Origin: Candidatus Dactylopiibacterium carminicum
GTDB lineage: Bacteria; Pseudomonadota; Gammaproteobacteria; Burkholderiales; Rhodocyclaceae
Length of the DNA: 33,386 bases
Direction: 5' to 3'
NCBI RefSeq assembly: GCF_014736495.1
Contig: NZ_MDUX01000037.1
Coordinates: 1-33,386 of the forward strand
The notes below the pieces were generated by a model. It was not told the DNA's origin, searched no databases, and was given only the letters and a program-made list of their open reading frames with translations. A program made the position numbers and the translations under genes. Each line of letters starts with the position of its first letter. The stretch's first letter is position 1. Positions 24,979-33,386 of this stretch are shown piece after piece.

Positions 24979-26106
24979 ATGTCTCAGAACAACACAGTCG
25001 AAACCGCCCTTACGCAGCGCCGCAACCGCCGTCTGCTCACCTTCGTGGGCACGGTCGTGATCATCGCCGGAGCCGCTTCGGCCTACTGATTCTTCCACGG
25101 TGCGCATTTCGTGTCGACCGACAACGCCTACACGGCGGCCGAAGTCGCCCAGATCACACCGGCCGTGGCCGGCACCGTGGCAGAGGTGAAGGCCAGCGAC
25201 ACCCAGTTCGTCAAGCGCGGGGATGTACTGGTGAACATCGACCCGGTGGATGCCCGCCTGGGGCTGGCACAGGCCGAGGCCGAGCTGGAGCGCGCCATCC
25301 GCCGCGTGAAGGCCTACCAGACCACCGACGGCAATCTCGCCGCGCAGATACAGGCGCGCGAAGCCGACAGCCAACGTGCCGCGGCCCAGCTGACCGCAGC
25401 CCAGGCGGATTTCGAACGCGCCCGCGTGGATCTGCAGCGCCGCGAAGCGCTGGTGGAGTCCGGCTCGGTTTCCGGCGATGAGCTGACCCGTGCGCGCAAC
25501 GCCTTCAAGGCCAGCGAAGCCAACCTCGCAGCAGCCATCGCGGCGGAGCAGCAGGCCAGCGCCAATCTGCGCTCGGCCAAAGCCGCCCGGGAAACCAATG
25601 CCATCCAGATCGCCGAACCCAGCGTGGCGCAGAACCCAGAAGTCGTGGCCGCCCGTGCCCGGCTCGAGCAGGCGCGCGTGGATCTGGAGCGCACCGTGAT
25701 CCGTGCCCCCATCGATGGCGTGGTGGCCAAGCGCCAGGTGCAGGTCGGCCAGCGCGTGCAGCCCGGCATGCCATTGATGGCCGTGGTGCCGGTGGGCGAT
25801 ATCTACGTGGATGCCAATTTCAAGGAGGTGCAGTTGCAAAGGGTTCGTACCGGTCAGCCGGTGACGCTGCATGCCGACCTCTACGGCAAGGATGTGACCT
25901 ATCACGGCGTGGTGGAAGGCTTCTCCGGCGGCTCGGGTTCGGCCTTCTCGGCCATTCCCGCACAGAACGCCACCGGCAACTGGATCAAGGTGGTGCAGCG
26001 CCTGCCGGTACGCGTGAAGCTGGATGCTGCGGAGCTGCAGGCCAACCCGCTCAAGGTCGGGCTTTCCATGCACGCCGAGATCGACACCCGCGGCCAGCGT
26101 AACTGA
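24979..26106 (+). pseudogene. emrA: EmrA-like membrane fusion protein interrupted by in-frame TGA
   Basis: This is the periplasmic adaptor of a tripartite MFS pump. The ATG at 24979, 8 bp after AAGGAAG, opens a reading frame that would give 375 aa, near the family length. Codon 37 (25087-25089) is TGA. The local sequence reads AY-stop-FFHGAHFVSTDNAYT, and E. coli EmrA has IYWFLVLRHFEETDDAYV, so the stop replaces a Trp, probably by TGG to TGA. The rest is intact: lipoyl halves near ITPAVAGTVAEV and APIDGVVAKRQVQ, a coiled-coil hairpin between, and the C-terminal QNATGNWIKVVQRLPVRV. Re-initiation at GTG 25111 would give 331 aa lacking the membrane anchor. A sequencing error or read-through is also possible. 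Confidence 0.85.
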
Positions 26107-26120
26107 GCAGGATCGCTTCC

Positions 26121-27665
26121 ATGAGCCAAGCCATTCCCGCGCCTGCCGGCGCTGCCAGCACGTGGCTGACCGGCCCCATGCTGTGGGTGGCCGCCCTGAT
26201 CCTGGCGGCGGCCAATTTCATCGCCGTACTCAACATGACCATCGCCAACGTGGCGGTGCCCAACATTGCCGGTGCGCTGGGTGCGGCCACCAGCCAGGGC
26301 ACCTGGGTCATCACCTCCTACGCCGTCGGCGAGGCGATCACCGTGCCGCTCACCGGCTGGCTGGCCGCGCGCTTCGGTGCAGTGAAGGTGTTCGTGGGTT
26401 CGATGATCCTGTTCGGTGTGTTTTCCATCATCTGCGGTCTCTCCACCTCGATCGGCCTGCTGGTGGTGGCACGCGTGTTCCAGGGGCTGTGCGGCGGCCC
26501 GCTGATGCCGCTGTCGCAAACCCTGCTGCTGCGCATCTTCCCCAAGAGCAAGGCTGGCGCCGCGATCGCCTTGTGGTCCATGACCACCCTGGTGGCGCCC
26601 GTGGTCGGCCCCATCCTCGGCGGCTGGCTGTGCGACGAATACAGCTGGTCCTGGGTATTCCTGATCAACGCACCGATCGCCATCGGCTTCGGGCTATACG
26701 CCTGGCGCCTGCTCAAGCCCTATCAGGCGTTGGGCGAACGCAGCCGCATCGACCTGGTGGGGCTCGGCTTACTGGTGATCTGGGTGGCCGCCCTGCAGAT
26801 CATGCTGGACGAAGGCAAGAACCTGGACTGGTTCTCCTCCCCGCAGATCGTCACGCTGGCCATCGTGGCCGCCATCGGTTTCGGGCTGTTCCTGATCTGG
26901 GAACTGCATGAGCCCAATCCCATCGTGGATCTGCAGGTGTTCCGCCACCGTGGCTTCACGGTAAGCGTGCTCACCATCAGCGTGGCCTTTGCCGCCTTCT
27001 TCGGCGTGAATGTGCTCACGCCCCTGTGGCTGCAAAGCTTCATGGGGTACACCGCCACCATTGCCGGCCTTGCCACGGCATGGACCGGAGTGACCGCATT
27101 CTTCGTGGCGCCCATGGCTGCTTCCAGCAAACGCGATCCGCGTCTGCTGGTGTTCGCGGGCGTGCTGTGGCTCGGATTGGTCACCCTGTGGCGCACCATC
27201 GCCACCACCGACATGGGATTCTGGGATGTCGCCATACCGCTGGGGGTGATGGGGCTGGGCATGCCTTTCTTCTTCATCCCCACCACGTCGCTTGCGCTGG
27301 CCAGCGTGGACGAGCGCGAGATGGATTCGGCAGCGGGCCTGATGAACTTCCTGCGCACGCTCTCCGGCGCCTTCGCCACTTCGCTGGTCACCACGGCCTG
27401 GAGCGACCGGATCACCTACAACCATGCCGAGCTGGTCGGCGTGGCCGATCGGGATCACGCGCTGCTGGGCCAGCTCACCCAGGCCGGCACGCCGCCGGAA
27501 ACGGCCACGCAGGTGATCGACCATCTGATCACCTCGCAGAGCGTGATGCTTTCCACCAATCAGGTCATGACCGCGATCGCGGTGATGTTCATCGGTGCCG
27601 CCGCCATCATCTGGCTGGCACCCAAACCCGGTCGTAGCGTCGAGCCCGGCGCGGGCGGCCACTGA
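26121..27665 (+). CDS. emrB: EmrB-like DHA2 family MFS efflux pump
   Basis: This 514-aa inner-membrane proton antiporter has about 14 predicted helices, typical of the DHA2 group. Early landmarks are NMTIANVAVPNIAGALGA and WVITSYAVGEAITVPLTGWLAARFG (motif A region), followed by the motif C-like region LVAPVVGPILGGWL of antiporters. It is intact and close in length to E. coli EmrB (512 aa). It starts 14 bp after the adaptor stop and would work with that adaptor and the outer membrane factor to expel hydrophobic compounds. If the adaptor is truly broken, the pump would need another partner. Confidence 0.95.
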   Translation: MSQAIPAPAGAASTWLTGPMLWVAALILAAANFIAVLNMTIANVAVPNIAGALGAATSQGTWVITSYAVGEAITVPLTGWLAARFGAVKVFVGSMILFGVFSIICGLSTSIGLLVVARVFQGLCGGPLMPLSQTLLLRIFPKSKAGAAIALWSMTTLVAPVVGPILGGWLCDEYSWSWVFLINAPIAIGFGLYAWRLLKPYQALGERSRIDLVGLGLLVIWVAALQIMLDEGKNLDWFSSPQIVTLAIVAAIGFGLFLIWELHEPNPIVDLQVFRHRGFTVSVLTISVAFAAFFGVNVLTPLWLQSFMGYTATIAGLATAWTGVTAFFVAPMAASSKRDPRLLVFAGVLWLGLVTLWRTIATTDMGFWDVAIPLGVMGLGMPFFFIPTTSLALASVDEREMDSAAGLMNFLRTLSGAFATSLVTTAWSDRITYNHAELVGVADRDHALLGQLTQAGTPPETATQVIDHLITSQSVMLSTNQVMTAIAVMFIGAAAIIWLAPKPGRSVEPGAGGH

Positions 27666-27678
27666 CGGAGGACAGACC

Positions 27679-28122
27679 ATGTTCCAGCATCTGCTCGTTC
27701 CCACGGACGGCTCACCGCTGTCGCAGGAAGCCGTTGCCCGGGCCGCCAGTTTCGCGCGCGAAGCCGGCGCTAGGGTCACGCTGTTCTATGCCAGCCCAGA
27801 CTCGCCCGCAGCCTACGATGGAGTGGGGGCCATCAGCGACGCCCATATCACGCAAACTGTGCGGGATCAGCTGGCAAGCGCCAGCCAGGAAATTCTGGAC
27901 GCAGCGGAAGCCTGCATGCGGGAGGCCGGCGTTCCCTGTGAACGCCTGGCGCTCAAGGGCAACAAGCCGTGGGAGCTGATCATCAAGGCCGCCAGCCAGC
28001 GTAGCTGCGATCTGATCTTCATGGCCTCGCACGGGCGCCGTGGCGTCAGCGCCCTGCTGCTCGGCAGCGAGACGCAGAAGGTGCTGACTCACTCGAAGAT
28101 CCCGGTACTGGTGTTTCGCTGA
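27679..28122 (+). CDS. Universal stress protein (UspA family)
   Basis: This is a 147-aa single-domain Usp. The N-terminus FQHLLVPTDGSPLSQEAV is typical. Near the C-terminus DLIFMASHGRRGVSALLLGSETQKVLTHSKIPVLV carries the glycine-rich nucleotide-binding loop and the GS pair of ATP-binding members. It starts 13 bp after the emrB stop with GGAGGA as ribosome binding site, so it is probably the last gene of the TetR-controlled operon and may link drug exposure to stress survival. It ends convergently with apaH, 23 bp apart. Confidence 0.93.
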   Translation: MFQHLLVPTDGSPLSQEAVARAASFAREAGARVTLFYASPDSPAAYDGVGAISDAHITQTVRDQLASASQEILDAAEACMREAGVPCERLALKGNKPWELIIKAASQRSCDLIFMASHGRRGVSALLLGSETQKVLTHSKIPVLVFR

Positions 28123-28145
28123 ACAGCCCCGCAGGCGCCATTTGT

Positions 28146-28982
28146 CTAGTCCCAGCCGGTGGGGGCTGCGGCCTGCGGGCAACCCACCTGCCACACGCGG
28201 CGGTCTTCCAAGCGCATCGCCGTCAGGCTGCCGCCCCACACACACCCCGAATCGAGCGCGATCACCGCGCCCATGTCGCGGAACCCCAGCGCCGACCAGT
28301 GCCCGTGGATCACCGTATGCGTGCGCCAGCGTGCCTGCGGAAAATCGAACCAGGGCACGAAATCCGGCGCGCTCTCCGGCAGCCCCTTGGCCTTCAGCGC
28401 GAGGCGACCGTCCGGGGTGAGGAAACGCAGGCGGCAGAAAGTATTCACGATCACGCGCAGGCGGTCCGCCCCGGCCAGATCATCCTGCCAGCGATCCGGC
28501 TTTCCACCCCACAGACGGCGCAGGAAGTCGCGCCAGTCATCGGCGCGCAAAGCGGTTTCGGCCTCCTTGGCCAGCGCCAGCGCCTGATCGACGCTCCATT
28601 CCGGCAGCAGGCCGGCATGCACCATGGCGAAGCCGTCTTCCGCATGCATCAGCGGCTGCCGTCGCAACCAGTCGGTCAGCTCGGCACAATCCGGCGCATC
28701 CAGCAGATCCTGCAAGGTATCGTCCTCGCCGCGCTGCACGGCACCGGCTACCACGGCCAGAAAGTAGAAATCGTGGTTGCCCAGCACGCAGCTTGCCCGC
28801 TCGCCCAGCGCCCTGATACGACGCAGTACCTCGATATTGCCAGGGCCACGATTGACCAGATCGCCAGCGATCCACAGACGATCCAGTGCGGGATCGAAAT
28901 CACAGGCTTGCAGCAGTTCTTCGAACGGGCCGGGGCAGCCCTGGATGTCGCCGATGGCGTAGCGGTAGCGGGTGGGGGTCAT
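28146..28982 (-). CDS. apaH: Symmetrical diadenosine tetraphosphatase
   Basis: This cytoplasmic phosphoesterase splits Ap4A into two ADP and can act on Np4-capped RNA 5' ends. The 278 aa match E. coli ApaH. Metal-binding motifs of the PPP-type fold are present: YAIGDIQGC, WIAGDLVNRGP, VLGNHD, MVHAG and IHGHW. It is not in the E. coli ksgA-apaG-apaH arrangement; here it lies downstream of alaS on the same strand but behind a terminator. A TAGAAT box only 6 bp before the ATG suggests a leaderless or nearly leaderless transcript. Confidence 0.97.
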   Translation of the reverse strand: MTPTRYRYAIGDIQGCPGPFEELLQACDFDPALDRLWIAGDLVNRGPGNIEVLRRIRALGERASCVLGNHDFYFLAVVAGAVQRGEDDTLQDLLDAPDCAELTDWLRRQPLMHAEDGFAMVHAGLLPEWSVDQALALAKEAETALRADDWRDFLRRLWGGKPDRWQDDLAGADRLRVIVNTFCRLRFLTPDGRLALKAKGLPESAPDFVPWFDFPQARWRTHTVIHGHWSALGFRDMGAVIALDSGCVWGGSLTAMRLEDRRVWQVGCPQAAAPTGWD

Positions 28983-29198
28983 GGCGGAATTCTAGGGCTG
29001 TTCGCAAACGCGAACACACCCGGAAACGATGAAACACAGATCGGATGGGCATGAGGCCCGGCAGCCCAGGTTCAAGGGCGGTCACCCACGCGACGAGCAG
29101 CGGATACCATGAAAATGGTCCCTCGTTCCATCGCAATGCGATGGCCCGGTCCCCCAGGAGGACGCTTTTTCATCTTGGAGCGGCCCGGCGATGAAAAA
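28983..29198. other. Palindrome-rich intergenic stretch upstream of apaH
   Basis: No credible gene is seen. Three dyads stand out: TGTTCGC-AAAC-GCGAACA (28999-29016), CCAT-GAAA-ATGG (29107-29118) and a perfect 17-nt palindrome CCATCGCA-A-TGCGATGG (29128-29144). The left edge CTAGGGCTGTTCGCA (28992-29006) resembles CTAGGGCGTGTTCACA after dadA. It might be a decayed mobile element, a regulatory RNA leader or simply the apaH promoter region. Confidence 0.4.
28989..28994 (-). promoter_or_regulatory. Possible -10 box of apaH
   Basis: On the minus strand this reads TAGAAT. The start codon begins 6 bp downstream, so transcription would begin at or next to the ATG. No good -35 is visible. Confidence 0.3.
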
Positions 29199-29227
29199 AA
29201 CCGCACCGGCTTACGCACGGTGCGGTT
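29199..29227 (-). terminator. Rho-independent terminator of alaS
   Basis: Read on the minus strand, AACCGCACCG and CGGTGCGGTT form a perfect 10-bp stem with a 9-nt loop, followed by a T run (GGTTTTTTTC). It starts 22 bp after the alaS stop and separates alaS from apaH. Confidence 0.85.
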
Positions 29228-29249
29228 CTGTTTTACCAAGTGCCGGCGC

Positions 29250-31904
<2,655 letters not shown>

Positions 31905-31940
31905 GGGTGGCCGAAAAGCGTCAAAAAAACAGAGTCGCGC

Positions 31941-31946
31941 ATTCTA
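31941..31946 (-). promoter_or_regulatory. Probable -10 box of alaS
   Basis: On the minus strand this reads TAGAAT, 36 bp upstream of the alaS start codon. The -35 is not obvious. Confidence 0.45.
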
Positions 31947-32015
31947 CCTCCTGAAGCCTCACCGCGTATGCCCGTGCTTTTGCCCCGGATCAGGCGCAAA
32001 CCGGCACAAAAAGAC

Positions 32016-32021
32016 CATAAT
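32016..32021 (+). promoter_or_regulatory. Possible -10 box of dadA
   Basis: CATAAT lies 48 bp before the dadA ATG in the 165-bp gap shared with alaS. The -35 match is poor, so activation by a regulator is possible. Confidence 0.3.
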
Positions 32022-32069
32022 CACGCGCTTTCGCGCCCGCTGGATGGGTGCTCCTGCCGAAATCCCAAC

Positions 32070-33323
32070 ATGCACATCGTCATTGTCGGCGCCGGTCTGG
32101 CCGGCGTCAGTGCCGCCTGGTACCTGCGCGAGCGCGGCCACCAGGTCAGCGTGATCGACCGCGATCCCGGTCCGGCCCTCGAAGCGAGCTACGCCAACGG
32201 CGGCCAGATTTCCATCAGCCACCCCGAGCCCTGGTCCAACCCTGGCGCGCCGTTGCAGATCATCAAATGGCTGGGCCGCAAGGATGCCCCGCTACTCTTC
32301 CGCTGGCCGGCAGAAGCCGCGCGCATCCACTGGGGACTGCAGTTCCTGCGCGAATGCCTGCCTGCACGCAGCCAGCGCAACACCGTGTCCATCGCCCGCC
32401 TGGCGGCCTACAGCGGCGAGCAGCTGCGCCTGCTGCGCGAAGCCACCGGCATCCATTACGACGAGCTCTCGCGCGGTGTGCTGCATCTGTATTTCACGCC
32501 TGCCGGTCTGCGCCACGGACAGGCCCAGTTCCGCGTGCTGCGCGAACTGGGCATCGGTGCCTGCATGCTCGATGCCGCACAGTGCGTCGAGACGGAACCC
32601 TCGCTGCTGCGCATCCGGGATCGCATTGCCGGCGGAATGCTCGGCACCGATGACGAAAGTGGTGATGCGCAGCGCTTCGCCAGCGAACTGGCCGCACGTT
32701 GTGCCGCGGCTGGTGTCGTCTTCCATTACGACACCGAAGTCGGCGCGATCTCGCATGCGGATGGCCGCATCACCGGCCTGGAACTGTTGCGCCAGGGCAG
32801 CCGCGAACAACTGGCTGCCGACGCCTATGTGCTGGCCGCCGGCGCCTGGAGCCCACACCTCGCGCGCGCGCTGGGCGAGCGCCTGCCGATCTATCCGGTG
32901 AAGGGCTACTCGGCCACGCTGCGCATCCAGGACGCACGCCGCGCGCCCAGCGTGAGCCTGACCGACGAGGCGCGCCGCATCGTCTGCTCGCGTCTGGGGG
33001 ATCGCCTGCGCATCGCCGGCACGGCCGAGCTCAATGGCTACGATACGGATATCGACCCGGTGCGCAGCCAGGCGCTGCTGCGCTGGGTGGAAGATATCTT
33101 TCCGGGCGTCTGTGCACTCGACGAACCCAACGCGTGGGCCGGCCTGCGCCCGACCACGCCGAGCAACCTGCCCATCATCGGGCGCAGCCGGCGCATGGCG
33201 AACCTCTACTACAACACCGGCCACGGCACCCTGGGCTGGACGCTGGCCGCCGGCTCGGCCCGCGCGTTGGCCGATATCGTCGATCAGCGCCCGCCGGCAG
33301 TCGACTTTCCCTTCGGCGGATAG
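32070..33323 (+). CDS. dadA: D-amino acid dehydrogenase small subunit (FAD-dependent)
   Basis: This 417-aa membrane-associated flavoenzyme deaminates D-amino acids, mainly D-alanine, to keto acids and passes electrons to the respiratory chain. The FAD dinucleotide fold is at the N-terminus (MHIVIVGAGLAGVSAAWYLRERGHQVSVID). DadA landmarks follow: SYANGGQISISHPEPWSNPG, YPVKGYSATL and the C-terminal GLRPTTPSNLPIIG and YYNTGHGTLGWTLA. A much longer in-frame extension overlaps alaS in antisense and lacks similarity, so ATG 32070 is chosen. The alanine racemase dadX is not adjacent within the window. Confidence 0.93.
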   Translation: MHIVIVGAGLAGVSAAWYLRERGHQVSVIDRDPGPALEASYANGGQISISHPEPWSNPGAPLQIIKWLGRKDAPLLFRWPAEAARIHWGLQFLRECLPARSQRNTVSIARLAAYSGEQLRLLREATGIHYDELSRGVLHLYFTPAGLRHGQAQFRVLRELGIGACMLDAAQCVETEPSLLRIRDRIAGGMLGTDDESGDAQRFASELAARCAAAGVVFHYDTEVGAISHADGRITGLELLRQGSREQLAADAYVLAAGAWSPHLARALGERLPIYPVKGYSATLRIQDARRAPSVSLTDEARRIVCSRLGDRLRIAGTAELNGYDTDIDPVRSQALLRWVEDIFPGVCALDEPNAWAGLRPTTPSNLPIIGRSRRMANLYYNTGHGTLGWTLAAGSARALADIVDQRPPAVDFPFGG

Positions 33324-33331
33324 GCACCATA

Positions 33332-33350
33332 CTAGGGCGTGTTCACAGTA
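33332..33350. repeat. Motif after dadA resembling the one upstream of apaH
   Basis: CTAGGGCGTGTTCACAGTA matches CTAGGGCTGTTCGCAAAC at 28992-29009 over its first 15 or so bases, with one indel and one mismatch. Such GGGC-TGTTC ends look like insertion-sequence termini, but the window stops 36 bp later and no element can be shown. Confidence 0.3.
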
Positions 33351-33386
33351 GCCAGATATAGGCGCATGCGAGATGCAAGAAGGCGC

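Noticed and set aside
25087..25089. TGA in the adaptor read as selenocysteine or as Trp by an altered code
   Set aside because: The family residue is Trp, not Cys or Sec, no SECIS-like hairpin is evident just downstream, and TGA ends many neighbouring genes such as emrB and apaH.
23860..26073. Long 737-codon open frame antisense to the outer membrane factor and adaptor genes
   Set aside because: It mirrors GC-rich codon bias of the sense genes, spans two clear genes and their intergenic gap, and shows no recognisable domain.
26769..27779. 336-codon minus-strand frame over emrB and the uspA start
   Set aside because: It is Gly/His/Gln/Arg-rich shadow sequence opposite an intact transporter gene.
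28900..29136. 78-codon minus-strand frame at the apaH start
   Set aside because: It overlaps apaH in another frame, has no ribosome binding site and no recognisable features.

Overview
The window looks like chromosomal DNA of a GC-rich Gram-negative bacterium of the Beta-/Gammaproteobacteria. It carries a RelA-type ppGpp synthetase whose hydrolase centre is degenerate, an MtfA-type peptidase, ApaH, DadA, an RND-type outer membrane factor, MSHA/type II-secretion-like genes and a YggT-DUF167-ProC cluster. A genus cannot be fixed from sequence reading alone. Coding density is high and no gene-free stretch exceeds 300 bp. No phage, CRISPR array or complete insertion sequence was seen.

Region 1 (1-9240, mostly + strand) is a tightly packed fibre-assembly operon. 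It encodes a GspE/MshE-like ATPase, a GspF-like membrane protein, a bitopic GspL/MshI-like protein, a PilO/MshJ-like protein, a PilP/MshK-like exported protein, a 370-aa pilin-like protein and a 242-aa prepilin. From the GspL-like gene to the prepilin, most start and stop codons overlap. The last two genes share a conserved mature region (PCP...C...LPW.TLG and EFDD) but have different N-termini. A six-TM class III adenylate cyclase and a small secreted YXWGXW-repeat protein follow, ending at a strong hairpin shared with convergent trpC. No secretin, prepilin peptidase or major pilin is in the window, so the system is either completed upstream or unusual.

Region 2 (9266-15175) holds trpC (-), a small exported protein, tRNA-Thr(TGT) (-), and a signalling set on the + strand: a REC-PAS-histidine kinase, a NarL-type regulator and a GGEEF diguanylate cyclase with an intact I-site. 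A 91-bp inverted-repeat element lies between trpC and the exported protein.

Region 3 (15286-22779) is housekeeping: DUF167, YggT, proC and relA on the - strand; mtfA, a host-attachment-type protein, an EamA transporter and a PlsC-type acyltransferase on the + strand.

Region 4 (22761-28122) is a drug-efflux locus. A TetR repressor is divergent from an operon of outer membrane factor, EmrA-like adaptor, EmrB-like MFS pump and UspA. The shared promoter region has two 17-bp operators around a palindromic pair of -35 boxes. A perfect intrinsic-terminator-like hairpin lies just inside the first gene, and the adaptor has an in-frame TGA where E. coli EmrA has a Trp.

Region 5 (28146-33323) has apaH and alaS on the - strand and dadA divergent from alaS. 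The sequence upstream of apaH is rich in palindromes and contains a motif resembling one that follows dadA; these may be mobile-element remnants.
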